A stretch of 64,000 nucleotides of DNA from Pseudomonas oligotrophica (GTDB taxonomy: Bacteria > Pseudomonadota > Gammaproteobacteria > Pseudomonadales > Pseudomonadaceae). Below are positions 31,293-39,920 of the stretch, piece by piece (position 1 is the first letter of the stretch; each line of letters starts with the position of its first letter). The position numbers were made by a program, and so were the translations under genes. The DNA is taken from contig NZ_JAKJRU010000010.1 of assembly GCF_021726475.1 (NCBI RefSeq), forward strand, positions 40,471-104,470, written 5' to 3'. The notes under the pieces are model-generated. The model made no database searches, was not told the DNA's origin, and saw nothing but the letters and a program-made list of their open reading frames with translations.

Positions 31293-32093
31293 CTACTCGA
31301 GCACCTCTACCGGCATGCCCAGCTCTAGCTCGCCGCAGCCCTCGGCGATCAGGTTCTGGCCGAAGAACACCCCGCCATCGCCCTTGCGGTAGCTCATCAG
31401 CGTGGCCAGCGGCTCGCGGTCGGCGGCGCGCTCGGCGGTGCGCGGGTCGATGGTCGGGATCACGCAGCGCGAGCAGGGCTTGACCACGCGCAGCTCCAGC
31501 GCGCCGATGCGGATGCGCTTCCAGCCATCCTCGGCATAGGGCGCGGCGCCGGCGACCACCAGGTTGGGGCGAAAACGCAGCATCTCCAGCGGCCGGCCGA
31601 CGCGCTCGACCAGGTCGTCCAGCGACGCCTGGCCGATCAGCAGGAAGGGAAAGCCATCGCTGAACGCAGCGCGCTCGCCCGGCCCGGCATAGGCCGGGTC
31701 GATCGGGATGCCCTGCCCGGCCGGCATGTACACCAGCCGGCAGGGCCGGCCGAGCCAGCGGCTCAGCCACTCGGCCGCGGCCTCGCCGGCATCCGGCACC
31801 TGCACCTGGTTGTTCCAGATCTGCACGCCGCGCGCGGCCTCGCCTGCCGGCACGCCGACCCTGAGCGGCGGCATGCCGGGCGCCGCCAGGCCGAGCGCCG
31901 CGGCGTCGTGCCAGCGCGCCTCGAGCAGGGCCAGTTGCGGCAGCACGCGCTGGGTCAGGAAGCGGCCGCTGTCGGCGTCGACCAGCATCCAGCGACGGTC
32001 ACCGACCAGGCCGAGGGCATCGCTGCGAGCGCGGACGAGCGCCTCGCCGCTGGCGGACTTGAGGGGGAATCGGTAGATCGAGGAGAGATGCAT
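31293..32093 (-). CDS. MOSC domain protein (YcbX type)
   Basis: A 266-residue protein with the MOSC N-terminal beta-barrel (LSSIYRFPLKSASGEALVRA) and MOSC domain. The conserved cysteine that in this superfamily binds the molybdenum cofactor or sulfur is in KPCSRCVIPTIDPRT. The family takes part in reduction of N-hydroxylated compounds or in sulfur carrying. It lacks the C-terminal ferredoxin domain of E. coli YcbX. The start has GGAGG 7 bases upstream. It lies 45 bases downstream of cheV. Confidence 0.87.
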   Translation of the reverse strand: MHLSSIYRFPLKSASGEALVRARSDALGLVGDRRWMLVDADSGRFLTQRVLPQLALLEARWHDAAALGLAAPGMPPLRVGVPAGEAARGVQIWNNQVQVPDAGEAAAEWLSRWLGRPCRLVYMPAGQGIPIDPAYAGPGERAAFSDGFPFLLIGQASLDDLVERVGRPLEMLRFRPNLVVAGAAPYAEDGWKRIRIGALELRVVKPCSRCVIPTIDPRTAERAADREPLATLMSYRKGDGGVFFGQNLIAEGCGELELGMPVEVLE

Positions 32094-32138
32094 GCGGCGC
32101 CTCCGTTCGCGAAGCGCCGCAGCATAGCGCAGCCGGGC

Positions 32139-33071
32139 TCAGTGCGGCGTGTCGCGCAGCAGGCGGTCGCGCACCACGTCGACCAGCTTTTCCGGCTGGA
32201 ACTTGGAGAGGAAGTTGTCGCAGCCGACCTTCTGCACCATCGCCTGGTTGAACGAGCCGGACAACGAGGTGTGCAGCACCACATAGAGGTCGCGCATGCG
32301 CGGGTCGTGGCGGATCTCGGTGGTCAGGCGGTAGCCGTCCATCTCCGGCATCTCGGCATCGGTGAAGACCATCAGCAGCTTGTCGGTCAGCACCTCGCCG
32401 GCATCGGCCCAGGCACGCAGCAGGTTCAGCCCCTTGAGCCCGTCGGTCGCGGTGTGGATCGTCACGCCGAGCTGCACCAGGGTGTCGCGCAGCTGCGCCA
32501 GGGCGACGCTGGAATCGTCGACGCAGAGCACCTCGCGCCCGCGCGCGCGCTCGAGCAGCGGGTCGGCCAGGCGCTCCGGCGGGATGTTGGTGTCGTAGGG
32601 GACGATCTCGGCGAGCACCTTCTCCACGTCGATCACCTCGACCAGTTCGTTCTCCACCTTGGTGATCGCCGTCAGGTAGTGCTGGCGCCCGGCGGTGCTT
32701 GGCGGCGGCATCACCTCGTCCCAGTTCAGGTTGAGGATGCGGTCGACGCTGCCGACCAGGAACGCCTGCACGGTACGGTTGTACTCGGTGACGATGATGG
32801 TGCTGCGCTCGTCCGGCACCAGCGGACGCAGGCCGATCGCCAGCGACAGGTCGATCACCGGCAGGGTCTGCCCGCGCAGGTTGATGACGCCGCACACCGA
32901 GCTGTGGCGGTGCGGCATCAGGGTCATCTTCGGCAGCTGGACGACTTCCTGCACCTTGAACACGTTGATCGCGAACTTCTGCCGCCCGGACAGCCGGAAC
33001 ATGAGGATTTCCAGGCGATTCTGTCCCACCAGGCGGGTACGTTGATCGACTGAATCGAGAATTCCGGCCAT
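32139..33071 (-). CDS. cheV: Chemotaxis adaptor CheV
   Basis: CheV couples chemoreceptors to the CheA kinase and is tuned by phosphorylation. The 310 residues consist of a CheW domain (residues about 15-160, with FAINVFKVQEVVQLPKMT and VCGVINLRGQTLPVIDLSLA) and a receiver domain (about 180-305, with VLCVDDSSVAL and the phospho-acceptor Asp in VFTDAEMPEMDGY). AAGGAG stands 6-7 bases before the ATG at 33071. There are no other chemotaxis genes near, as is usual for cheV in Pseudomonas. Confidence 0.94.
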   Translation of the reverse strand: MAGILDSVDQRTRLVGQNRLEILMFRLSGRQKFAINVFKVQEVVQLPKMTLMPHRHSSVCGVINLRGQTLPVIDLSLAIGLRPLVPDERSTIIVTEYNRTVQAFLVGSVDRILNLNWDEVMPPPSTAGRQHYLTAITKVENELVEVIDVEKVLAEIVPYDTNIPPERLADPLLERARGREVLCVDDSSVALAQLRDTLVQLGVTIHTATDGLKGLNLLRAWADAGEVLTDKLLMVFTDAEMPEMDGYRLTTEIRHDPRMRDLYVVLHTSLSGSFNQAMVQKVGCDNFLSKFQPEKLVDVVRDRLLRDTPH

Positions 33072-33126
33072 GGCCGACTCCTTGTGAACGCGGGATACCG
33101 GGGTATCGGCCGCCGCGCGCCGCGCT

Positions 33127-34071
33127 TTACCTCCCCCGCGCAGATTTCGGATCGGCGTCCGTGCCGGGCGCCGTCGCGCCGCCGCGCAGCGGCGAGTCGC
33201 CCGGCAGGTGCATGCGCAGGGCCTTGCCCAGGACATCGAAATGCAGCTGCTCGCCCAGCGCCGGCTCGCCGTCGAGGTTGACGTCGATCGGCTGCGGCGC
33301 CTCGATGTCGAGCCAGGCCACGCGGGCGCTCACCGACACCGTCTCGACGCCGAGCAGGCCACCGCTGAGCAGCGTGCCCAGGGTGCCAACGGTGTCCTCC
33401 GGTGCCGGCACGATGCAGACATCCAGCAAGCCGTCGTCGACCAGTGCCTGCGGGCAGAGCAGCTGGCCGCCGCCGGCCTGGCGGCCGTTGCCGACGCCGA
33501 AGGCGAGGAAGTCACCTTCCCAATCGAAGCCCGGCCCCTGGAAGCGGCCATGGGCCGAGCCGATCTCGGCGAAACGGGTCAGCCCGGTGAGCAGGTAGGC
33601 GCCGCCGCCGAGCACGCGCTTGAGCTCCTCCGAGGTGCTGGCGGTGACGCGGCTGCCGAAGCCGCCGGTGGCCATGTTGACGAAGGGCTCGCCGTTCATC
33701 TGGCCGACATCGATGGCCACCGGCGGCTCGTCGAGCAGCGCCAGCGCCTCGCCGGATACCAGCGGGATGCCCGCCGCGCGGGCGAAATCGTTCGCCGTGC
33801 CCAGCGGCAGCAACGCCAGGCTGGCATCGCTGCCGGCGGCCAGCAGCGCCTGCACCACCTCGCGCAGGGTGCCGTCGCCACCGCCGGCGATCAGGGTGCG
33901 GTAGCCGGCCGCCAGCGCCTCATCCACCAGCCGCGCGGTGTCGCCCGGCTCCCAGGTCACACGCACGGCCAGGTCCCAGCCGAGCTCGCGCTGGAGCTCG
34001 ACCGCTTCGCGGACATCGGCATTGGTCGCCTGCTTGCCATGCAGGATCAGCAGAGCCTTGGGAGCTGTCAT
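33127..34071 (-). CDS. Lipid kinase YegS-like (diacylglycerol kinase catalytic domain)
   Basis: A 314-residue member of the DAGK/sphingosine kinase fold. The glycine-rich nucleotide motif is AGGGDGTLREVVQALL, followed by LPLGTANDFARAAGIP, the typical pair of YegS lipid kinases. The C-terminal beta-sandwich includes PQPIDVNLDGEPALGEQLHF. The start at 34071 has AAAGGA 8 bases upstream; longer in-frame starts add an improbable leader. YegS phosphorylates phosphatidylglycerol in vitro, and the natural substrate here is unknown. It reads away from the polysaccharide cluster. Confidence 0.9.
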   Translation of the reverse strand: MTAPKALLILHGKQATNADVREAVELQRELGWDLAVRVTWEPGDTARLVDEALAAGYRTLIAGGGDGTLREVVQALLAAGSDASLALLPLGTANDFARAAGIPLVSGEALALLDEPPVAIDVGQMNGEPFVNMATGGFGSRVTASTSEELKRVLGGGAYLLTGLTRFAEIGSAHGRFQGPGFDWEGDFLAFGVGNGRQAGGGQLLCPQALVDDGLLDVCIVPAPEDTVGTLGTLLSGGLLGVETVSVSARVAWLDIEAPQPIDVNLDGEPALGEQLHFDVLGKALRMHLPGDSPLRGGATAPGTDADPKSARGR

Positions 34072-34447
34072 CGAACGCGTCCTTTGCAGCGGTACTGCCC
34101 ATGAGACTGGAGCCGACAGCGAAAGTTGTAGCCCAGCGAAGCGGCCCCGGATTAATCCAAAACTTCGATATGAGGCTCCGCCCGTCGTCAACCCCGGCTG
34201 CCGTCCAGACTCGGTGGCAGCCGCTCATTCCGCGCAATTTCGCTGCCTAATCAGGTAGTTGCGCGCGTTTTGCGCGACTCGCTGATTTTCCGTCGCATCC
34301 GCCGACCGGACTGAACTCCTGAAATACCCCAAGGTCGGAGCAGGAGTCCTGATGCGGATGCGATAGCGGCCTGCCATCAATCGCCCCGTCCGGCACACCA
34401 AATTCGAGCATTGAGTCAGCGGCTTTAGCTGAGGAAGGAGCCTTGTG
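34072..34447. promoter_or_regulatory. Structured upstream region of the exopolysaccharide cluster (nested inverted repeats)
   Basis: A 376-base noncoding stretch. It contains an outer inverted repeat TCGCATCCGC (34293-34302) and GCGGATGCGA (34354-34363), enclosing a second one, ACTCCTG (34315-34321) and CAGGAGT (34341-34347). Nearer the first gene, TCAGC (34415-34419) and GCTGA (34427-34431) form a small hairpin just before the Shine-Dalgarno AAGGAG at 34434-34439. If transcribed, this would be a folded leader. I could not pick a convincing promoter, and no JUMPstart/ops element is visible. Confidence 0.5.
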
Positions 34448-35881
34448 ATGCGTTTACAGTCTGTTGGAACCCTTGAGTATGCTCACCCAAGCTTCGTCGA
34501 CTACTTTCTTGCCAGCGTCCGGCTGATCCATGGCCTGACCGCGATCCTGCCGGGGCTCCTGCTGTTGCTGATGCTGCCCGACCTGCCTTCGGCGGGCGGA
34601 CCGTTCAGTGCCTTCCTGATGTTCTTCGGGGTGATCTCGGTGATCATCTTCCAGTCGCTGGGCATCTACAGCGAGGAAGTGTTCAGCACCCTGCTGCGTT
34701 TCCGCATCATGCTGCTGGCCTGGGCCGCCGCCTTCAGCCTGCTGATCTTCATGCACCAGGGCATGGGCATGTTCGGCTACCTGCAGACCGAGCACCTGGC
34801 CTTCTGGTTCTTCGCCAGCCTGGCGCTGTTCGGCGCCGAGCGCCTGGCGATGCTCTCGCTGTTCCGCCGGCGCATGGCCCGCGGCATGTACCTGCAGAAC
34901 GCGGTGATCCTCGGCGGCACCGACAACGGCATCCGCGTTGCCGAATACCTGCAGCACAACCGTGACATCCGCACCGGCGTGCTCGGCTTCATCGACGACC
35001 GCCTCGGTCGCCTGCCGGCCGAGCTGGCCAGCCTGCCGCTGCTGGGCAACACCGCCGACCTCGAGCGGCTGATCCGCGAGGAGAAGGTCACCCAGGTGCT
35101 GGTCGCCCTGCCCTGGTTCGCCGACAGCCGCATCGGCCAGGTCATCGACCGCCTGCGCCAGCTGCCGGTCAACGTATTGCTGGTACCGGACATGGTCGCC
35201 TTCCGCCGGGCCAACAAGCGCATCACCGAAGTGGCCGGCCTGCCGACGCTGATCGCCTCCGACGTGCCGCTGCGTGGCTGGTCGCCGTTCTTCAAGCGCC
35301 TGGAGGATATCGTGCTGTCGAGCATCGCCCTGCTCTGCGCCGCGCCGGTGATGCTGGCCATCGCCCTGGCAATCAAGCTCGACTCGCGCGGCCCGGTGTT
35401 CTTCAAGCAGAAGCGCTACGGCTACAACAACCGCCTGATCGAGGTGTTCAAGTTCCGCTCGATGTACCACGAGAAGAGCGACGCCAACGCCGACCGCCAG
35501 ACCACCCGCGGCGACGACCGTATCACCCGCGTCGGCCACTTCATCCGCAAGACCAGCCTCGATGAGCTGCCGCAGCTGATCAACGTGTTCCTCGGCAGCA
35601 TGTCGATGGTCGGCCCGCGCCCGCACGCCACCGCGACCAAGGCCGCCGGGGTGTTGTTCGAGGACGCCGTGTCCGAATACTCGGCGCGCCACCGGGTCAA
35701 GCCGGGCATCACCGGCTGGGCGCAGATCAACGGCTACCGCGGCGAGACCGACACCCTGGAGAAGATCGAGAAGCGCGTCGAGTACGACCTCGACTACATC
35801 GAGCGCTGGTCGGTCTGGTTCGACCTCTACATCCTCTTCCGCACCGTACCCGCGCTGATTTCGAACAAGGACGTGTACTGA
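34448..35881 (+). CDS. Undecaprenyl-phosphate glucose phosphotransferase (WcaJ/PssY type)
   Basis: The initiating enzyme of the polysaccharide: it puts a sugar-1-phosphate, probably glucose, on undecaprenyl phosphate. The 477 residues show four to five N-terminal membrane helices (about 20-130), a Rossmann-like CoA-binding domain (VILGGTDNGIRVAEYLQ), one more membrane-embedded helix and the catalytic domain with FKQKRYGYNN, VFKFRSMYHE, KTSLDELPQLINV and SMVGPRPHA. ATG 34448 was preferred to GTG 34445 since AAGGAG is 8 bases from it. The sugar is inferred from family and not proven. Confidence 0.92.
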   Translation: MRLQSVGTLEYAHPSFVDYFLASVRLIHGLTAILPGLLLLLMLPDLPSAGGPFSAFLMFFGVISVIIFQSLGIYSEEVFSTLLRFRIMLLAWAAAFSLLIFMHQGMGMFGYLQTEHLAFWFFASLALFGAERLAMLSLFRRRMARGMYLQNAVILGGTDNGIRVAEYLQHNRDIRTGVLGFIDDRLGRLPAELASLPLLGNTADLERLIREEKVTQVLVALPWFADSRIGQVIDRLRQLPVNVLLVPDMVAFRRANKRITEVAGLPTLIASDVPLRGWSPFFKRLEDIVLSSIALLCAAPVMLAIALAIKLDSRGPVFFKQKRYGYNNRLIEVFKFRSMYHEKSDANADRQTTRGDDRITRVGHFIRKTSLDELPQLINVFLGSMSMVGPRPHATATKAAGVLFEDAVSEYSARHRVKPGITGWAQINGYRGETDTLEKIEKRVEYDLDYIERWSVWFDLYILFRTVPALISNKDVY

Positions 35882-35887
35882 CGCCAC

Positions 35888-35937
35888 GGGCGCCGGCAAG
35901 CCGCCTGGGGCTTGTCGAACGGGGCGCGCCGGCGCCC
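35888..35937. repeat. Long intercistronic hairpin downstream of the initiating transferase gene
   Basis: Perfect 10-base arms GGGCGCCGGC (35888-35897) and GCCGGCGCCC (35928-35937) enclose a second pair, AAGCC (35898-35902) and GGCTT (35909-35913). It begins 7 bases after the stop of the transferase gene and ends 20 bases before a short ORF. Without a T run it is more likely a processing or stability element, or an attenuator, than a simple terminator. Confidence 0.55.
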
Positions 35938-35956
35938 TTCGATCAGGGAGGAACTA

Positions 35957-36019
35957 ATGATCACAGACACCATCTCATTTGCGTTCCAAACCGGCCGGCC
36001 CGATCCGGCCAGCCGGTGA
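35957..36019 (+). CDS. Possible 20-aa leader peptide before the tyrosine phosphatase gene
   Basis: ATG at 35957 preceded by a very strong GGAGG 5 bases upstream opens a 20-codon frame (MITDTISFAFQTGRPDPASR) that stops at 36019, 13 bases before the phosphatase ATG. The frame differs from that of the phosphatase. The ribosome site here is better than the one of the phosphatase itself, so ribosomes could be delivered to the next gene. Expression is not shown by sequence alone. Confidence 0.35.
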   Translation: MITDTISFAFQTGRPDPASR

Positions 36020-36032
36020 GGCAGAGATTTTT

Positions 36033-36470
36033 ATGTTCAAGAACATTCTCATCGTCTGTGTCGGGAACATCTGCCGAAGCCCCATGGCCGAGGCGATGCT
36101 CCAGGCCAGACTCGGCGGAACCGGCCTGACGATCGCTTCGGCAGGCATCGGCGCACTAGTAGGTAACCCGATGGACAAGACCGCACACGAGGTTTTGCAG
36201 GAACACGGATTGGAGCACACGGCTCACCGTGCACGGCAGGTGGATGCCCACATGCTGCACGAGGCCGACCTGATCCTGGCCATGGAGCACAGCCACATCC
36301 AGCACATCCGCCAGATGGCGCCGGAAGTCCATGGCAAGACGTTCCTGATCGGCAAATGGCGCGACGAGCTGGAGATCCCCGATCCCTACCGCCAGTCCCG
36401 CCCCGCCTTCGAGCACGTACACGGCCTTCTGACGCAGTCCGTCGAAAGCTGGCTTCCTTACCTGAAGTAA
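36033..36470 (+). CDS. Low-molecular-weight protein tyrosine phosphatase (Wzb type)
   Basis: A 145-residue phosphatase expected to dephosphorylate the Wzc tyrosine kinase encoded next to it and so cycle polymer assembly. The P-loop CVGNICRS starts at Cys9 with Arg15 (C-x5-R), and the general acid Asp is in EIPDPYRQS near the C-terminus. The ATG at 36033 begins the canonical MFKNILIVCVGN; the ribosome site (GAGG) is rather far, which fits coupling to the short ORF upstream. wzc follows after 16 bases. Confidence 0.92.
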   Translation: MFKNILIVCVGNICRSPMAEAMLQARLGGTGLTIASAGIGALVGNPMDKTAHEVLQEHGLEHTAHRARQVDAHMLHEADLILAMEHSHIQHIRQMAPEVHGKTFLIGKWRDELEIPDPYRQSRPAFEHVHGLLTQSVESWLPYLK

Positions 36471-36486
36471 AAGAAAAGGAACTTCA

Positions 36487-38697
36487 ATGACCACCATGCC
36501 TCGCCCCATCTACGAGACCAAAGAGGAAAAGGACATCGACCTTGCCCACCTCTTTGACACCTTCATCAACAACCGTGGGCTGATCATCGGCATCACCGGC
36601 TTCTTCGCCGCGCTGGGCATCGCCTATGCGCTGCTGGCGACGCCGGTGTACCTGGCCAGCGCGATGATCCAGATCGAACCCAAGACCGGCCTGCCCAGCC
36701 TGACCGACGTGGTCAACACCAACCCGCCGGTGTCCCCGGCGCAGACCGAGATCGCCCTGCTCAAGTCGCGCTCGGTGGTCGGTGGCGCGGTCGAGAACCT
36801 GAACCTGGACATCATCATCAAGCCGCACCACTTCCCGGTGATCGGCGGCTTCATGGCGCGCCGCTTCGAACCGAGCGAGGAAGGCGAGCTGGGCTGGTAC
36901 CCGACCGGCCTGGACGCCTACGCCTGGGGCGGCGAGAAGCTGCGGATCACCCGCCTCGACGTGCCGGACAAGATGCACGGCGAGGAGCTGACCCTCGAGG
37001 CCGCGGAGAATGGCGGCTTCATCCTGCGCGACACCGACGATGAAGTGGTCGCCCAGGGCGTGGTCGGCGAGCCGGTCGAGGCCGACGGCTACACCGTCAA
37101 CGTCGCCGAGCTGCTGGCCCGCCCCGGCACCACCTTCACGGTGATCAAGAACCGCACCTACAACACCACCGAGGCGTACCAGAACCGCCTGTCCGCCGGC
37201 GAGCACGGCAAGCAGTCGGGCATCGTCAACGTCACCCTCGAGGACACCGACCCCGAGCAGGCCGTGCGCGTGCTCGAAGAGGTGGCCACCCGCTACGTCC
37301 AGCAGAACGTCGCGCGCAACGCCGCCGAGGCGACCCAGAGCCTGCAGTTCCTCGACGAGCAGGTGCCGGCCGTGCGCCGCAAGCTGGAGGAAGCGCAGAC
37401 CGCGCTGAACAAGTACCAGACCGGCTCGCGCACGGTGGACATCACCGCCGAGACCCAGTCGGTGCTCGACCGCATCGTCGACCTGGAAAAGCAGATCTCC
37501 GAGCAGAACCTCAAGCGTACGGAGATGGAGCGCCGCTTCACCCGCCAGCACCCGAACTTCCAGGCGCTGATGAACCAGATCAACCAGCTGCAGAACCAGA
37601 AGACCGAGCTGGAGAAGCAGATCGGCACCCTGCCCTCGACCCAGCAGGAACTGCTGCGCCTGAACCGTGACGTGGAAGTTTCCTCGGAAACCTACTCGAT
37701 GCTGCTGAACAAGACCCAGGAGCTGGACATCATCCGCGCCGGAACCGTGGGCAACGTGCGCATCATCGACCATGCCGCCGCCGACCTGGAAAGCCCGGTC
37801 AAGCCGAACAAGCCGCTGGTGATCATCGTCGCCACCCTGCTCGGCCTGATCATCGCCACTGCCTTCGTCTATGTGCGCGAAGCGCTCAAGCGCGGCGTCG
37901 AGAACCCCGAGGACATCGAGCGCTCCGGCACCCCGGTCTACGCCGCGATCCCGTTCAGCGAAAAGCAGTCTTCGCTGGAGAAGCGCCTGGCCAACTTCAA
38001 GCGCGACAAGAGTGCCGCGTCCTACCTGCTGTCGGTCAACGACCCGGCGGACCTGGCCACCGAGGCGATGCGCAGCCTGCGTACCAGCCTGCACTTCGCG
38101 ATGATCGAGGCGAAGAACAACGTGCTGATGATCACCGGCCCGAGCCCGGCGGTCGGCAAGTCGTTCGTCACCACCAACCTGGCCGCGGTCATCGCCCAGT
38201 CCGGCAAGCGCGTGCTGCTGGTCGACTCCGACATGCGCAAGGGCTACCTGCACAAGGTCATGCGTTGCAATGGCGACAAGGGCCTGTCGGACATCCTCTC
38301 CGGCCGCATCACCCTGTTCGATGCGATCCAGAAGACCCAGCTGAACAACCTGCACGTGATCAGCCACGGCCAGCTGCCGCCGAACCCCTCGGAACTGCTG
38401 ATGCACGAGAACTTCGCGCGGTTCGTCAAGGAAGTCAGCACCATGTACGACCTGGTGATCTTCGACACCCCGCCGATCCTCGCCGTGACCGACGCCGCGC
38501 TGGTCGGCAGCCAGGCCGGCACCACCCTGATGGTCACCCGCTACGGCATGAACGGCATCAAGGAAATCGAAGCCGCCAAGCGCCGCCTCGAGCAGAACGG
38601 CCTGCTGGTCAAGGGCGTGATCTTCAACGCCGTGGTCCGCAAGGCCTCCACCTACGGCGAGTACGGCTACTACCAGTACGAGTACGTGAGCAAGTGA
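36487..38697 (+). CDS. wzc: Wzc-type polysaccharide co-polymerase and BY-kinase
   Basis: An inner-membrane protein that controls chain length and export and autophosphorylates on tyrosine. The 736 residues have TM1 (about 33-55), a large periplasmic Wzz domain with coiled coil (LEKQISEQNLKRTEMERRFT), the proline-rich TM2 border (LVIIVATLLGLIIATAFVYV), and a cytoplasmic kinase with Walker A PSPAVGKSF, Walker A' VLLVDSDMRKG and Walker B LVIFDTPPIL. The C-terminal tyrosine cluster is YGEYGYYQYEYVSK. AAAGGAACTTCA precedes the start. Confidence 0.95.
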   Translation: MTTMPRPIYETKEEKDIDLAHLFDTFINNRGLIIGITGFFAALGIAYALLATPVYLASAMIQIEPKTGLPSLTDVVNTNPPVSPAQTEIALLKSRSVVGGAVENLNLDIIIKPHHFPVIGGFMARRFEPSEEGELGWYPTGLDAYAWGGEKLRITRLDVPDKMHGEELTLEAAENGGFILRDTDDEVVAQGVVGEPVEADGYTVNVAELLARPGTTFTVIKNRTYNTTEAYQNRLSAGEHGKQSGIVNVTLEDTDPEQAVRVLEEVATRYVQQNVARNAAEATQSLQFLDEQVPAVRRKLEEAQTALNKYQTGSRTVDITAETQSVLDRIVDLEKQISEQNLKRTEMERRFTRQHPNFQALMNQINQLQNQKTELEKQIGTLPSTQQELLRLNRDVEVSSETYSMLLNKTQELDIIRAGTVGNVRIIDHAAADLESPVKPNKPLVIIVATLLGLIIATAFVYVREALKRGVENPEDIERSGTPVYAAIPFSEKQSSLEKRLANFKRDKSAASYLLSVNDPADLATEAMRSLRTSLHFAMIEAKNNVLMITGPSPAVGKSFVTTNLAAVIAQSGKRVLLVDSDMRKGYLHKVMRCNGDKGLSDILSGRITLFDAIQKTQLNNLHVISHGQLPPNPSELLMHENFARFVKEVSTMYDLVIFDTPPILAVTDAALVGSQAGTTLMVTRYGMNGIKEIEAAKRRLEQNGLLVKGVIFNAVVRKASTYGEYGYYQYEYVSK

Positions 38698-38831
38698 TGC
38701 ACGGGCGATGGGGCGGCTAGCCGTCGCATCGCCGCTGCACCAGGCGGGCCGTGGCTCGCGCGAATCCCATCCCCTCCCCTGGGGCCCGTGCGGCCCCGGC
38801 GGGTGGCTATTGTCCGAAGGCAGGCAGTTCG

Positions 38832-39902
38832 ATGAGCCCTTGCACAACCATTCGACGCATGACGCGCCTGGCCCTGCTGGTGGCGCTCGCCACGAGCGCG
38901 CCGCTGGCCGCTGCGCAGAACGAGGCAGGCAGGACCGGCATCGACCTGATCGGCGTGAACCTCGCCGGCGCCGAGTTCGCCCCCCAGGTGACCCCGGGCA
39001 AGCACGGCAAGCACTACTACTATCCGGCCAAGCAGCACCTCAAGTACTACGCCGACAAGGGCATCCGCCTGATCCGCTTCCCGTTCCTCTGGGAGCGGGT
39101 GCAGCACAACCTCGGCGAGGGCCTGGACGGCGAGCAGCTCAGCCTGCTCAAGCGCACCCTGGACTTCGCCATGCAGCATGACCAGCAGGTCATCCTCGAC
39201 ATGCACAACTACGGACGCTACCAGGGCCAGCTGATCGGCTCGAGCGAAGTGCCCTACGCCGCCTACGCCGATGTCTGGCGCAAGCTCGCCGAGCGCTTCA
39301 AGGGCCACCCGGCGCTGCTCGGCTACGACATCATGAACGAGCCGCACAGCACCGTCGGCCTCTGGCCCGGCGCGGCGCAGGCGGCGGTCGACGCCATCCG
39401 CGAGGTGGACGACCAGACGCTGATCTTCGTCGAGGGCGAGCGCTGGGCCAGCGCCTACCACTGGCCGCTGGTCAACGGCAACTTCCTGCTGCGCGACCCG
39501 GCCGAGCGCATCGTCTACGAGGCGCACCTGTATTTCGACGAGGACTTCTCCGGCAAGTACCTGCCCGGCAAGAGCCGCAACATCGACCCGATGCTCGGCG
39601 TCGAGCGCGCGCGGCCCTTCGTCGAGTGGCTGAAGAAGCACGGCCAGAAGGGCTTCCTCGGCGAGTACGGCGTCCCCGACGACCTGCCCGCCGCCAGCGT
39701 GGCCATGGACAACCTGCTCGGCTACCTCAACGACAACTGCATACCCAGCGCCTACTGGGCGGCCGGGCCCGGCTGGGGCAAGTACAAGCTGGCCATCGAG
39801 CCGCGCGACCGCCAGGACCGCCCGCAGATGGCCATCCTGCAGAAGCACCTGGCCAACGATTGCACCTCCTTCGGCCCTTCTCCGGCGCCAAGCGCTGACT
39901 GA
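38832..39902 (+). CDS. Secreted glycoside hydrolase family 5 (cellulase-like)
   Basis: A 356-residue exported hydrolase within the polysaccharide operon. A signal peptide (RMTRLALLVALATSAPLAAA) precedes a TIM-barrel GH5 domain. The acid/base is Glu170 in DIMNEPHS and the nucleophile Glu278 in GFLGEYGVP; DMHNYGRY and EAHLYFDED are further GH5 motifs. The start could be 38832 or the in-frame ATG at 38859, which has a poorer ribosome site. Between wzc and this gene a hairpin (GGGGCC 38781-38786, GGCCCC 38792-38797) lies in 134 noncoding bases. It probably trims or edits the polymer; the bond cut is unknown. Confidence 0.88.
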   Translation: MSPCTTIRRMTRLALLVALATSAPLAAAQNEAGRTGIDLIGVNLAGAEFAPQVTPGKHGKHYYYPAKQHLKYYADKGIRLIRFPFLWERVQHNLGEGLDGEQLSLLKRTLDFAMQHDQQVILDMHNYGRYQGQLIGSSEVPYAAYADVWRKLAERFKGHPALLGYDIMNEPHSTVGLWPGAAQAAVDAIREVDDQTLIFVEGERWASAYHWPLVNGNFLLRDPAERIVYEAHLYFDEDFSGKYLPGKSRNIDPMLGVERARPFVEWLKKHGQKGFLGEYGVPDDLPAASVAMDNLLGYLNDNCIPSAYWAAGPGWGKYKLAIEPRDRQDRPQMAILQKHLANDCTSFGPSPAPSAD

Positions 39903-39920
39903 TTCTGGAGTAACCACACG

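Noticed and set aside
34072..34447. JUMPstart/ops (GGCGGTAG) element before the polysaccharide genes
   Set aside because: Looked for on both strands of the leader and before wza; only partial matches such as GGTGGGTAG near 46690, which is too poor.
36484..38847. A 787-codon minus-strand frame opposite wzc
   Set aside because: Antisense to a certain kinase gene and GC-driven, with no domain or ribosome site.
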